64,000 nt of DNA from Pseudomonadota bacterium (GCA_021802945.1 JAJZRE010000003.1:18682-82681), one strand, 5' to 3'; positions 29,673-39,859 are shown, numbered from the stretch's first letter. Numbers and translations: made by a program. The notes: generated from the letters alone by a model not told the origin.

Positions 29673-30446
29673 CTAGCGCTGTCGACCCGTCCCGGCAACT
29701 CGCATCAATCGGCCGGCAAGCAGCGCGGCCGCGGCGAGCCCCATGACAATCGCGGGGCCTGCCGGCCAGTCGAACAGCGCGGATGCGGCCAGACCGGCGG
29801 CGTAGGCCATCGCGCCGAGCCCCCAGCCGATCAGCAATCCCGCTCGGGGCGGTCGGTTGCGCACCGCCAGGGCAGGCAGAATCAGGCTGGCGAACACCAG
29901 GTAGACGCCGACGAGTTGCACCGAGGCGGTGATGGCGAGCGCGAAGATCAGGTAAAAGCCCATCCGCCCCAGGCGCTCGCCCCGCAGCGACCAGAAGCCG
30001 AGCAGCAGCGCGTAGACCACGGCGATCTGCGCCAGCTGGGCAGGCCCCACCCAGAGGATTTGCCCGGCCAGCAGTTCGTTCAGATGCTCGCCGCCGTGCG
30101 GATCGCCCGACAGCAGCAGCACGGCCAGGCTCGCCGCGACGGCGAAGGACGAGCCGATCAGCGCTTCCTGGATTTCGGGCCAGCGCGCTTCGCAGCGCGC
30201 CAGGAACGCCGCGCCCGCCAGCGCGGCGGCGGCGGCGGCCAGCTGGGTCTGCCAGCCCTGGGTCTCCCAGCCCAGCGCATGGGCGGCGATCACGCCGAGC
30301 ACGGCGATCTGGGCGATCGCGAGATCGAGAAAGATGATCCCGCGCGCCAGCACCCGCCGTCCCAGCGGGACGTGCGTGGCGAGGACGAGCAGCCCGGCGG
30401 CGAAGGGCCAGCCGAGCAGCCCGGGGTCGAGCGCGGCCCAGTTCAT
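29673..30446 (-). CDS. znuB: Zinc/manganese-type ABC transporter permease
   Basis: 257 aa polytopic; GIIFLDLAIAQIAVLGVIAAHALG, GQILWVGPAQL; overlaps the znuA-like gene. Confidence 0.82.
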   Translation of the reverse strand: MNWAALDPGLLGWPFAAGLLVLATHVPLGRRVLARGIIFLDLAIAQIAVLGVIAAHALGWETQGWQTQLAAAAAALAGAAFLARCEARWPEIQEALIGSSFAVAASLAVLLLSGDPHGGEHLNELLAGQILWVGPAQLAQIAVVYALLLGFWSLRGERLGRMGFYLIFALAITASVQLVGVYLVFASLILPALAVRNRPPRAGLLIGWGLGAMAYAAGLAASALFDWPAGPAIVMGLAAAALLAGRLMRVAGTGRQR

Positions 30447-31342
30447 CGCGCGACTTTCAGCAACTGGTCGACGCTGTCGTCGAACAGACCGAACAAATCC
30501 TTGGCCCGCTCCGATCCGCCGACGGTGAACGGCATCACGACGGCCGGGATGCCGGCGTGTGCGGCCAGCCATTCCGAGGGACGCGGGTCCTGGTAGGCCG
30601 CCCGGATGACGGCCTTGGCGGGCGCGGTTTTCAGGTGGGCGGCGATTTCCGCGAGGTGGCCGACCGAGGGCGCGACGCCGGGCTTGGGTTCCAGCACCGC
30701 CACCTGCTTCAGCCCCAGCCAGTTTTCCAGGTAGGGGAAGCCCTCGTGCTGCACCGCGACGGGCATGCCCCTGAGCGGCGCGGCCCGTGCCTGCCAGCGC
30801 GCCATCGCCGCATTCCAGCGCGTGTTGAAATCCGCCAGCCGCGCCCGGTAGGCGGCGGCATGGCCCGGGTCGATCTCGGCCAGGCGCGCGCCCAGCGCCT
30901 GCGCGACCCGCGCGATGTTGCGCGGGTCGGTCTGGATGTGCGGATTGCCCGCGGCATGGATGTCGCCCTGGGCGCGGTCGAGGACGGCCGGCTTTTCCAG
31001 CAGCGCCACCTGTTGCGCCGCCTCCAGATAGCCCGGCTGCCCCGGCTGGATGGCGGCGTTGCCCGCCTGCCGCAGCAGCACCGGCAGCCAGCCGATCTCG
31101 AGCTCGGCGCCGGTGCAGACGGCGAGATCGGCGCGCCGCATCTGCGCGATCAGGCTGGGGCGCGCCTCGATGTGGTGCGGATCCTGGAAGGCCGTGGTGG
31201 CGGTGTACACCTTGACGGCGTCGCCGCCGAGCTCGGTGGCGAGCGCCCCCCACTCGGGTTCGCAGGCAAAGACGTTGAGCGCGGCATGGGCGAAGACCGG
31301 CCATGCGGCGATGAGGAAGGCGAATAAACGGAATGCTTTCAT
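30443..31342 (-). CDS. znuA: Periplasmic zinc/metal-binding protein, ZnuA-like
   Basis: Signal MKAFRLFAFLIAAWPVFAHA, then LNVFACEPEWGALATELGGDAVKVYTATTAFQDPHHIEARPSLI; metal-binding SBP-9 pattern. Confidence 0.82.
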   Translation of the reverse strand: MKAFRLFAFLIAAWPVFAHAALNVFACEPEWGALATELGGDAVKVYTATTAFQDPHHIEARPSLIAQMRRADLAVCTGAELEIGWLPVLLRQAGNAAIQPGQPGYLEAAQQVALLEKPAVLDRAQGDIHAAGNPHIQTDPRNIARVAQALGARLAEIDPGHAAAYRARLADFNTRWNAAMARWQARAAPLRGMPVAVQHEGFPYLENWLGLKQVAVLEPKPGVAPSVGHLAEIAAHLKTAPAKAVIRAAYQDPRPSEWLAAHAGIPAVVMPFTVGGSERAKDLFGLFDDSVDQLLKVAR

Positions 31343-31352
31343 CGAGGACTCC

Positions 31353-32690
31353 TTAGAACGAGTGCGCGCCATGCGTGCCGAGGCTGAAGATGTACTGCAC
31401 GTACCACTGGTTCTCGTCCTGCCCTTGGCTGGCACGGTCTTTCGTGTACTGCAGGCGCCAGCGCGAGAACTCCGAGGGCGAATAGTCGACCATCAGCGAA
31501 TGGCGGGAGGGTTTGTAGCCGGGACGCGGCAGATAGGCGTCGTTGACGCCGTAATCGCGCGAGCCCGGGTCGAGCAGGTCGTAGCGATAGCCGGCGCGCC
31601 AGCGCGGCATGAACTGGTACACGCCCTGTGCGTAGCCGCCGTACTGGGTGGCCCGGTACGCGCCGAGACGGGCTCCGCACATGCCACCCGTGCAGTCCAG
31701 GCTGCCGCTTTCCTCGCGGCGGAACGCCTCGGCGGCGAACTTGAAGTTGTGGATGGTCGAATTGCCCCGCGGGGCCCATTTCCAGACGAAATCCGCCAGC
31801 CAGGTCGTGCTGTCGCCGGTGAAGGCGGCATTCACGTCCGTGCCGGCAAAGTCGGCGAGCGTGCCGCTGCGCGCCTCGGCGCGGGTCGACAGGTACGACA
31901 CGCCGCCGCGCCAGCTGTGCGAATCGCCCACGTCGCCCCCGACATGGCCGTACAGCGCGTAGCTGCCGACGCCGTTCGTGTTGCGGTCGGTGCCGGGGAA
32001 GTTCGCCCCGCGCCCGATTTCGGCGCCCAGTTCGGTGAAGAGGTCGGTCGGTGCCACCCATCTCAGCTGCAGGCCATCGTTGCCGTAGCCTTCGCCGAAC
32101 AGGGCTTCGTACATCAGATTGTTGGTGGCGAAATCCCAGGCGTGCGGGTGCTGCTCGTTCTGGTAGCCGATGCCGGAACGGAAGCGGCCGCCCTTGAGGG
32201 TCAGGCCCCGGCCCAGTGCCAGGGTCTGGAACCAGGCTTCCTCCACGCCGACCGTGCCGTCGTTCAGCGTGGCATTGAAATAGCCGCGGAAATACGGATC
32301 GACGTTGGAGGCCAGCACCAGTTCGCTGTCGTCGGCTGAAAAACCGCGCGTCGAGCCCGGGGGGCGGCCGTTGGGCAGGAAGCCCGTGATGCGGCGTTCG
32401 GGAATGTCTTTCAGGTGGGCGTAGCCGCCCTGCAGGATGACCGAGATTTCGGGGTTGAACGCGCCCGGATTGCTGGGCGCGGCACTGGCCGTGTCCTGCG
32501 GAGGAGAGGGGGGCTGGGTGGCCGCGGATGCTTCGGCTTTCGCGAGCCGGGCTTCCAGCGCCTGGATCCGGGTTTCGTAATCGGCCTTCATGGCCTTGAC
32601 TTCGGCGCGCAGCGCGGCGAGGTCGGCATCGTCGGCATGCGCCGGGCTGGCGACCGCGAGGGCGGCGGCCAGGAGAGCGGGACGTAACAT
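31353..32690 (-). CDS. Outer-membrane porin-like protein with N-terminal coiled coil
   Basis: 445 aa; signal MLRPALLAAALAVASPAHA, coiled coil LAALRAEVKAMKADYETRIQALEARL, alternating beta-strand pattern ending in aromatic FSLGTHGAHSF. Confidence 0.75.
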   Translation of the reverse strand: MLRPALLAAALAVASPAHADDADLAALRAEVKAMKADYETRIQALEARLAKAEASAATQPPSPPQDTASAAPSNPGAFNPEISVILQGGYAHLKDIPERRITGFLPNGRPPGSTRGFSADDSELVLASNVDPYFRGYFNATLNDGTVGVEEAWFQTLALGRGLTLKGGRFRSGIGYQNEQHPHAWDFATNNLMYEALFGEGYGNDGLQLRWVAPTDLFTELGAEIGRGANFPGTDRNTNGVGSYALYGHVGGDVGDSHSWRGGVSYLSTRAEARSGTLADFAGTDVNAAFTGDSTTWLADFVWKWAPRGNSTIHNFKFAAEAFRREESGSLDCTGGMCGARLGAYRATQYGGYAQGVYQFMPRWRAGYRYDLLDPGSRDYGVNDAYLPRPGYKPSRHSLMVDYSPSEFSRWRLQYTKDRASQGQDENQWYVQYIFSLGTHGAHSF

Positions 32691-32717
32691 GATCTACTCC
32701 GTCAACGTGAGGTGAAC

Positions 32718-32742
32718 GCCTGCGCAAACGTTCGGCGCAGGC
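32718..32742. other. Intergenic hairpin (GCCTGCGC - 9 nt - GCGCAGGC)
   Basis: Perfect 8-bp inverted repeat between the porin gene and the small upstream gene; no T tract, so possibly a processing or attenuation element. Confidence 0.5.
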
Positions 32743-32753
32743 ATCGAAAGAAC

Positions 32754-33050
32754 TCAGACGTCGGACGGGGTGGGGGGTGCGCGGGCGCACGCGGGACGGG
32801 GGGGCAGATCGGCGCACCCGAATGGGGCGCCGGGCGTGTAGAGGCGATCTGCGGGCGGCGTCGCCAGGACGACCGGACTGGGGGGCAGGGCCGCGCCGAG
32901 CTGGGCTTGCGCGAGACAGGTTTCGCAGACCTTGTCGGGCAGCCCGGTGTCGTGCACGCGCAGATGGGTCAGCGCGTGCGCGAACGCCGCCGCCTGACCG
33001 AACAGCAGGGTCAGGGCGAACAGCCAGGAGAGCAGGCGGCGCGACGGCAT
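32754..33050 (-). CDS. Small exported His/Cys-containing protein in the zinc-related operon
   Basis: 98 aa; signal-like MPSRRLLSWLFALTLLFGQAAAFA then HALTHLRVHDTGLPDKVCETCLAQ. Confidence 0.65.
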   Translation of the reverse strand: MPSRRLLSWLFALTLLFGQAAAFAHALTHLRVHDTGLPDKVCETCLAQAQLGAALPPSPVVLATPPADRLYTPGAPFGCADLPPRPACARAPPTPSDV

Positions 33051-33060
33051 GGGGCGAATT

Positions 33061-33300
33061 CTACTGCTTCGGCGGGTCGACGGGCGGAACGGGGTCGTAG
33101 CCGTGGGCGCAGCCGGGGCGGCAGCGGCCGATGCGCTTCGCGGCCAGCCAGCCGCCCTTGAGCGCGCCATGTTTCTCGATGGCTTCCTTGCCGTATTCCG
33201 AGCAGGTGGGCAGGTAGCGGCACTGGCGGCCCAGCCAGGGCGAGAGCGCCAGCTGGTAGACGCGGATCGCGCCGACGAGGAGGGTCTGCGCCAGGTTCAT
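33061..33300 (-). CDS. yidD: Membrane protein insertion efficiency factor YidD
   Basis: 79 aa; [49 protein letters not shown]. Confidence 0.95.
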   Translation of the reverse strand: MNLAQTLLVGAIRVYQLALSPWLGRQCRYLPTCSEYGKEAIEKHGALKGGWLAAKRIGRCRPGCAHGYDPVPPVDPPKQ

Positions 33301-34376
33301 GGCTTTGCCTGCGCCTGTGGCGCGGCATGGCTTGCCGCCGCGCCACTGAAGTCGGCCAGCAGCCTGGCGACGAATTCGGGTTCGAGGTCGCGCACGATGA
33401 ACACGAAGCGGCTGCGGTGGTCATCGTCCGGCCAGGCGTCGAGCGTCACCTCGGGATACAGCACGTGCTGCACGCCGTGCAGCACCACCGGCAGCGGCTC
33501 GTCCCGCAGGTTTACGATGGCCTTGAAGCGCAGCAGGTTTTCCGCGCGAAACGAGGTCAGCATGCCGAGCGCCGATTGCAGGCCGTAGCGGTCGAGCGGC
33601 GCATCGAGCACCACCGAGAACGCCCGGATGCGCGCGTCGTGCAAGGCGGTCACGCGTTTGCCGGTAATCGGGTTGGCGCCGCCGGGCTTGCCGGCGCGCG
33701 CGGGCTGATACCGCTGCGGCTTCAGCCAGCGCGCGACTTCCGGCGAGCGGGTTTCGGCGTTCCACAGCCCCAGATTCTGGACAACGGCGGGGTCGACCTC
33801 GCCGTGCGTCACCGTCACGATGTCGGCCGCCGGATTGAGTTCCGTCAGCCGCCCGCGCAGCGCGGCGACGGTTTCGGCCGGCGCGAGGTCGGTCTTGGTC
33901 AGGAGCAGCTTGTCGGCCACCGCCACCTGCTTGACGGCCTCGAAGTGCTCGTCCAGCTGGCCCATGCCGAACAGCGCGTCGACCGTGGTGACCACGCCGT
34001 CGAGGCGGAAACGCGCGCGCACCCAGTTGTCGTGCAGCAGGTTGTCGAGCACCGGCGCCGGGTCGGCGATGCCGGTGGTCTCGATGATGACGCGCTCGAA
34101 CGCCGGGATGTCACCCTTCTGCCGCGCCATCCACAGGTTTTTCAGCGTCGGCGACAGGCTGCCCGAGATCGTGCAGCACACGCAGCCGCCCGACAGCAGC
34201 GCCATCGGGCCTTCCATCTTTTGCAGCAGTTGATGATCGAGCGCGACCTCGCCGAACTCGTTCATCAGGATCGCCGTGCGCGGCAGCGTGCGCACCAGGT
34301 GATTCAGCACCGTGGTCTTGCCGCTGCCCAGAAAACCGGTGAGCAGGGTGATGGGGATGGGGCTGTCGGAGGTCAC
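33297..34376 (-). CDS. COG0523-family GTPase, CobW/ZigA-type putative zinc metallochaperone
   Basis: 359 aa; Walker [24 protein letters not shown] (CxCC), TKTD; GTG start. Confidence 0.9.
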   Translation of the reverse strand: MTSDSPIPITLLTGFLGSGKTTVLNHLVRTLPRTAILMNEFGEVALDHQLLQKMEGPMALLSGGCVCCTISGSLSPTLKNLWMARQKGDIPAFERVIIETTGIADPAPVLDNLLHDNWVRARFRLDGVVTTVDALFGMGQLDEHFEAVKQVAVADKLLLTKTDLAPAETVAALRGRLTELNPAADIVTVTHGEVDPAVVQNLGLWNAETRSPEVARWLKPQRYQPARAGKPGGANPITGKRVTALHDARIRAFSVVLDAPLDRYGLQSALGMLTSFRAENLLRFKAIVNLRDEPLPVVLHGVQHVLYPEVTLDAWPDDDHRSRFVFIVRDLEPEFVARLLADFSGAAASHAAPQAQAKP

Positions 34377-34515
34377 GACCGTATGGCTCTACGTGAAACT
34401 GGGGATGCCGGTTCCGGCGTGGCCGACGTGAAGCTGCGAAGCAGCGGCCGTGGCCAGGAACGGATGGACACGGCGGGGGCGCGTATGGTTCCCATGGCGG
34501 GCAACCGCCGCTGTT

Positions 34516-34935
34516 TCAGGCGTGCAGCCTTTCCTTCTTCTCGTGCCGCTCCTGCGCTTCGATCGAATATTCCGCCGTGGGGCGCGCCAGCAGGCGGGGC
34601 AATCCGATGGGGTCGCCGGTTTCCAGGCACCAGCCGTATTCGCCGCTGTCGATGCGCGCCAGGGCGGTATTGATCTTTTTCAGCAGCTTGCGTTCGCGGT
34701 CGCGCACGCGCTGTTCCAGCATGTGCTCCTCTTCCACGGTGGCGCGGTCGTTGGGATCGGCAAAATTCTCGTTTTCCTTCAGATGCTCGCCGGTATCGGC
34801 GGCGTTGCTGAGCATTTCGTCGCGCAGCGTTTCGAGGCGGGCACGAAAAAATGCGAGCTGGGCCGCGTTCATGTAGGCGGATGCCGGCATTTTCAGCAGT
34901 GCGGCTTCGGTGAGGGGTTTGGACGAGGCAGGCAT
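34516..34935 (-). CDS. DksA-type transcription factor with substituted zinc finger (DksA2-like)
   Basis: 139 aa; YGWCLETGDPIGLPRLLARPTAEYSIEAQERHEKKERLHA; ligand positions read C-T-S-A rather than four Cys. Confidence 0.88.
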   Translation of the reverse strand: MPASSKPLTEAALLKMPASAYMNAAQLAFFRARLETLRDEMLSNAADTGEHLKENENFADPNDRATVEEEHMLEQRVRDRERKLLKKINTALARIDSGEYGWCLETGDPIGLPRLLARPTAEYSIEAQERHEKKERLHA

Positions 34936-35132
34936 CGGGAGCTCCAGGCGTCGAGGATGGTTGATAAATGCAGCCGGGCATGGGCCCGTGGCAACCGAAG
35001 TGAATCCGGTTGCGGTCAATGCGCGCCCAGCATGATACCCCGGCCACGGCGGCGGGCGCCATCAGATGGGGGGATGCGCCACGGATCGACCGGGACAGGC
35101 GTAATTCGAAGGGGATAAGCGATAATTCGCCC

Positions 35133-36209
35133 ATGAACGCCTTTCTCCCGCTGGCCCTCCTTGTGCTCCTGCTGGCAGCGTGTGGACGCGACACGCCCCA
35201 CGCGCCGCCCGGGGATGTCCGTCCGGTACGCGCCGAGCAGGCGGGAGCGAGCACCGCTCGAAGCGGGACTCGATACGCCGGGGAAGTGCGCGCTCGCTAC
35301 GAGACCGATCTCGCGTTTCGCGTGGCGGGGCGGGTCACCACCCGCAAGGTGGACGTCGGCACCCGGGTCAGGGCGGGCCAGGTCATCGCCACGCTCGATT
35401 CCGAGGACTATGCGCTGGCCGCGCGCGCGGCACGCGCGCAGCTCGCCGCGGCCGATGCCGAAGCCAGGCTGGCGCGGCAGGACTTGCAGCGCTTCACCGA
35501 GCTGCGCGCGCGGAACTTCATTTCCCAGGCCGAACTCGACCGCCGCCGCGCCACGGCCGAAGCGGCCGAGGCGCAGGTCAGACAGCTGCGCGCGGACGCC
35601 GCCCGCCAGGGCAACCAGCAGGACTACACCCGGCTGACCGCGCCGCACGCCGGTGTGGTGACGGCCATCTCGTTCGAGGCCGGGCAGGTGGTGGCGGCCG
35701 GGCAGCCGGTGGCGAAGCTGGCGCGCACGGGTGAGCTCGAGGTTCGCATCGACGTGCCGGAGAACGCGCTCGACGCGCTGCGCGCCGCGCGCAACCTGAG
35801 CATACGGCTATGGTCGGCGCCGGACCGGGACTATGCCGGACGGCTGCGCGAACTGTCGCCGGTAGCCGATGCCGCCAGCCGTACCTACAGCGCGCGCATC
35901 AGCCTGCTGCATCCCGATGCCGCCGTGAAACTGGGCATGACGGCCACGGTCGACGTCGGCAGCGCGGCGGCGCCGAGCCTGTCGGTGGCGCAAACGGCGC
36001 TGTTCCGGGTCGACGGCAAGCCGCAGGTGTGGGTGGTGGATCCGCAGACCCGCAAGGTGGCGGCGCGCAGCGTTCAGATCGGCGAGCTTGACGGCGACCG
36101 TGCGGCCATCGTGTCGGGGCTGGCTGCCGGCGAATGGGTGGTGACGGCGGGGGTGCACAAGCTTGCGCCAGGCCAGCAGGTGCGCCTGGTCGGGCCCGGC
36201 AGCCCATGA
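35133..36209 (+). CDS. RND efflux periplasmic adaptor (lipoprotein)
   Basis: Lipobox LLLAACG; ARYETDLAFRVAGRVTTRKVDVGTRVRAGQVIATLD lipoyl/HlyD domain. Confidence 0.92.
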   Translation: MNAFLPLALLVLLLAACGRDTPHAPPGDVRPVRAEQAGASTARSGTRYAGEVRARYETDLAFRVAGRVTTRKVDVGTRVRAGQVIATLDSEDYALAARAARAQLAAADAEARLARQDLQRFTELRARNFISQAELDRRRATAEAAEAQVRQLRADAARQGNQQDYTRLTAPHAGVVTAISFEAGQVVAAGQPVAKLARTGELEVRIDVPENALDALRAARNLSIRLWSAPDRDYAGRLRELSPVADAASRTYSARISLLHPDAAVKLGMTATVDVGSAAAPSLSVAQTALFRVDGKPQVWVVDPQTRKVAARSVQIGELDGDRAAIVSGLAAGEWVVTAGVHKLAPGQQVRLVGPGSP

Positions 36210-39200
36210 GCGGCGAAACGCGTTTCGTGCCCGGGCGCGGCAACCTGTCGCGCTGGGCGATCGAACACCCGGCACTGGTGCGCTTTTTCATCGTGCTGAT
36301 CCTGCTGGTCGGCGTGCGGTCCTACTTCCACCTGGGCCAGGCCGAAGATCCGCCGTTCACCTTCAAGACCATGCTGATCCAGGCGCAATGGCCGGGGGCG
36401 ACCGCGCAGGAGGTATCGGAGCAGCTGACCGAGCGGATCGAAAAGAAGCTGCAGGAAATGCCCGAGCTCGATTTCGTGCAGAGCTACGCCAAGGCGGGCG
36501 AGACCGCGCTGTTTGTGAACCTCAAGGAAACCGTGCGCGGCCGCGACGTGGCGGAGGCGTGGTACCAGGTCCGCAAGAAGATCGGCGACCTCAAACCCGA
36601 ATTGCCGGCCGGCGTGCAGGGGCCGTTCTTCAACGACGAATTCGGCGATACCTTCGGGTCGATCTATGCCTTCACCGGCGACGGCTTCAGCCGGGAGGAA
36701 CTGCGCCGTGCCGCCGAGGACGCGCAGCGCGAGGTGCGCCGCCTGCCGAACGTGGGCAAGGTCGAGCTGTTCGGCATCGTGCCGGAAAAAATCTACATCG
36801 AGGTTCCCGCGCAAAAGCTCGCCACGCTCGGCATCACGCCGCAGCGGATCATGCAGGCGGTTCAGGAGCAGAACGGCGTGGTGGCCGATGGCCGGATCGA
36901 AAACGATGTGCTGTCGATCCCGTTGCGTGTGTCGGGGCCGTATGCCGACGTGGCGGGCCTGCGCGAGACAGTCATTCGGATCGGTTCGCGCAGTCTGAGG
37001 CTGGGCGACATCGCCACGGTGACGCGGCGCTACGAGGATCCGCCCACCAGCGAAATCCGTTCGCAGGGCGAGCCGGCGATCCTGCTCGGCGTGTCGCTGG
37101 CGGACGGCGGCGATGTGGTGACGATGGGGCGCGACGTGGCCGCCGCCATGGCGGCATTGCAGAAAACCCTGCCGGTCGGCATGGAAATCCAGCGGATCCA
37201 CGACCAGCCCAGTATCGTCAGCCGCGCGGTCAGGCTGTTCATGCAGAGCTTCTTCGAGGCCGTCGCCATCGTGCTGGCGGTGACTTTCCTGGCGCTCAAG
37301 TGGCGTGCCGGACTGGTGGTGACGCTGTCCATTCCGGTGGTGCTGGCGATCACCTTCACGGCGATGTGGTTTTTCGATATCGACCTGCACCGCATCTCGA
37401 CCGGGGCGCTCATCATCGCGCTCGGCCTGCTGGTGGACGACGCCATCATCGCGGTGGAGATGATGGCGCACAAGCTCGAGGCCGGCTGGGGGCGTTTCGA
37501 GGCGGCCACCTACGCCTTCCATTCGACCGCGTTCCCCATGCTCACCGGCACCCTGCTGACCGCCACCGCGTTCCTGCCGATCGCGCTGGCCAGGTCGATG
37601 GTCGGCGAATACACCTTTGCCATTTTCGCCGTGACGACGATTGCGCTGCTGTCCTCCTGGCTGGTGGCGGTCGTGGTGACCCCTTATCTGGGCCTTGTCC
37701 TGCTGAAACCCGCGCTTCAAGTGACCGACGAGAACGCAGCCTATCTCACGCCGTTCTACCGGCGTTTCCGGGCCATGGTGACCTGGTGCCTGACGCATCG
37801 CCGCAGCGTGATCGCGCTGACGGTAGCGGCCCTGGTGGTCGGCCTGGTCGCGATGCAGCGGGTCGAGAAGCAGTTTTTCCCGGCATCCGACCGGCTGGAG
37901 ATCCTGGTCGAGATGTGGCTGCCCGAGGGCGCGTCCATCGACGCCACGCGCGTCCAGGCGATCAGGCTCGAAACCCTGCTGCGGCGGGACAAGGACGTGG
38001 CCCACGTTGTCAGCTACATCGGCCAGGGCGCGCCGCGTTTCGTACTGGGGCTGGACCAGCGGCTGAACAACCGCAACTTCGCGCAGCTGGTGGTGATTGC
38101 CAAGGACGTGCCGGCACGCGAGCGCGAACTGGCCCGCATCCGCCACCTGTTTGACACCGATTTCCCCAACGTGCGCGGGCGCGCGGTGCGTTTCGAGTAC
38201 GGGCCGCCCGCCGGCTATCCGGTGCAATACCGGCTTTCCGGCGCCGATATTCCGCGGCTCAAGCGCGAGGCCGAGAAGCTGCGCAGGATTCTCGCGGCCC
38301 AGCCGCAGGTGACGGCCGTGAATCTCGACTGGAACGAACAATCGCTGGCCCTCAAGGTCCAGCTCGACCAGGACAAGGTCAGGGCGCTCGGCCTCAGTTC
38401 GGATGCGGTGGGGCGCTTGCTGGCCCTCGAATTGTCGGGCGCGACCGTCACCCGGTTCCGCGAAAACGATCGCTTGATCGATGTGGAATTGCGCATACCG
38501 CGCAATGAGCATCGTGACGTCGATGCGCTGAAGTCGCTGCCGGTCGGCAGCTTCGACGGCCGGAGCGTGACCCTGGGGCAGATCGCCACGGTCAGGCCGG
38601 TGTTCGAGGATGGCGTGATCTGGCGGCGCGACCGCCTGCCGACGATCTCGGTGCGCGGCGATCCGGTGGGCGAGACGCAGCCGGCGACGATCATCGAGTC
38701 GCTCGCGCCGCAGGTGGCCCGGTTCAAGGCCCGGCTGCCGCCGGGTTTCCGGCTGGAAATCGGCGGACCGGTGGAAAGCAGCGCCAAGGCCAATGCCGCG
38801 ATCGGCGCATCGTGGCCGCTGATCGTGATCACCACCCTGACGCTGCTGATGCTTCAGCTCGGCAGCTTCTCGCGCGCGCTGCTGGTCGTGCTGACCGCGC
38901 CGCTCGGCATCATCGGCGTGGCGATCGCGCTGCTGCTGAGCGGCCAGCCGATGGGCTTCGTGGCGCTGCTGGGCATCATTTCGCTGTCCGGCATGATCAT
39001 GCGCAACTCGGTGATCCTGGTCGACCAGATCCAGCAGGACATCACGCGTGGACTGTCGCAGTGGGATGCGATCATCGAATCGACGGTGCGGCGGATGCGG
39101 CCGATCAGCCTCACCGCCGCCGCCGCGGTGCTGGCGATGATCCCGCTGTCGCGCTCGATTTTCTGGGGGCCGATGGCCGTGTCGGTGATGGGCGGACTGA

Positions 39201-39274
39201 TCGCGGCGACCTTCCTCACCCTGTTTTTTCTGCCAGCCCTGTATGCGGCCTGGTTCAGGGTAAAAGCCGGCTAA
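36206..39274 (+). CDS. RND family efflux transporter inner-membrane permease
   Basis: About 1022 aa; 4-bp ATGA overlap with the adaptor; DFVQSYAKAGETALFVNL, GLLVDDAIIAVEMM, GIISLSGMIMRNSVILVDQI. Confidence 0.94.
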   Translation: MSGETRFVPGRGNLSRWAIEHPALVRFFIVLILLVGVRSYFHLGQAEDPPFTFKTMLIQAQWPGATAQEVSEQLTERIEKKLQEMPELDFVQSYAKAGETALFVNLKETVRGRDVAEAWYQVRKKIGDLKPELPAGVQGPFFNDEFGDTFGSIYAFTGDGFSREELRRAAEDAQREVRRLPNVGKVELFGIVPEKIYIEVPAQKLATLGITPQRIMQAVQEQNGVVADGRIENDVLSIPLRVSGPYADVAGLRETVIRIGSRSLRLGDIATVTRRYEDPPTSEIRSQGEPAILLGVSLADGGDVVTMGRDVAAAMAALQKTLPVGMEIQRIHDQPSIVSRAVRLFMQSFFEAVAIVLAVTFLALKWRAGLVVTLSIPVVLAITFTAMWFFDIDLHRISTGALIIALGLLVDDAIIAVEMMAHKLEAGWGRFEAATYAFHSTAFPMLTGTLLTATAFLPIALARSMVGEYTFAIFAVTTIALLSSWLVAVVVTPYLGLVLLKPALQVTDENAAYLTPFYRRFRAMVTWCLTHRRSVIALTVAALVVGLVAMQRVEKQFFPASDRLEILVEMWLPEGASIDATRVQAIRLETLLRRDKDVAHVVSYIGQGAPRFVLGLDQRLNNRNFAQLVVIAKDVPARERELARIRHLFDTDFPNVRGRAVRFEYGPPAGYPVQYRLSGADIPRLKREAEKLRRILAAQPQVTAVNLDWNEQSLALKVQLDQDKVRALGLSSDAVGRLLALELSGATVTRFRENDRLIDVELRIPRNEHRDVDALKSLPVGSFDGRSVTLGQIATVRPVFEDGVIWRRDRLPTISVRGDPVGETQPATIIESLAPQVARFKARLPPGFRLEIGGPVESSAKANAAIGASWPLIVITTLTLLMLQLGSFSRALLVVLTAPLGIIGVAIALLLSGQPMGFVALLGIISLSGMIMRNSVILVDQIQQDITRGLSQWDAIIESTVRRMRPISLTAAAAVLAMIPLSRSIFWGPMAVSVMGGLIAATFLTLFFLPALYAAWFRVKAG

Positions 39275-39298
39275 GGTGGAAGGTTGAAGGAGATCACG

Positions 39299-39859
39299 AT
39301 GAGCATGATCGGATTCGCACTCGCATTGCTGCTGGCCGGCTGTGCCGGGCTTCAATCGCCCGACCCGGCTTCGCCGTATTACGCTTATTCCGCGGGCTGG
39401 GTGGCGCAGCTCAATCGCCCTTTGACCATACCCGCCGGCGCCGCCACGGTGCGGCTGCAGTACGGACATGTCGTACCGCGCAACGGCGTGCAGGAACAGG
39501 ATCCGTATTGCGTGGTGGAACTGGACACGGTGAGCGATGCGCCGCAGATCTTGCAGCCGGGGCGCTTCGAGGTATGGCGCGTGACGCGCAGCATCAGCCC
39601 GATTGCGGCGGCGGTGAAGTCGCCGCTGGTCCGGGTGCTTCATGTCGATAACGACGACCCGCGCGATACGAGTTTCCTGTATTACATCACCGCGTTCCGC
39701 CTGCGCGATCCCGCCCAGCCGAACCTGCGCGGCATGACCTGCGCCTGGAACCAGATGGCGCCCGGCAATCTTCCGCTGATGCGGCACCTCACCCTGGGCG
39801 AAATCCGTGGCGCGCTGGGCGGCTGGATCACCCTCATTCCACCGAGGGCGACGCTGTGA
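39299..39859 (+). CDS. Hypothetical lipoprotein
   Basis: Lipobox ALLLAGC; AAGGAG RBS upstream of ATG at 39299. Confidence 0.78.
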   Translation: MSMIGFALALLLAGCAGLQSPDPASPYYAYSAGWVAQLNRPLTIPAGAATVRLQYGHVVPRNGVQEQDPYCVVELDTVSDAPQILQPGRFEVWRVTRSISPIAAAVKSPLVRVLHVDNDDPRDTSFLYYITAFRLRDPAQPNLRGMTCAWNQMAPGNLPLMRHLTLGEIRGALGGWITLIPPRATL

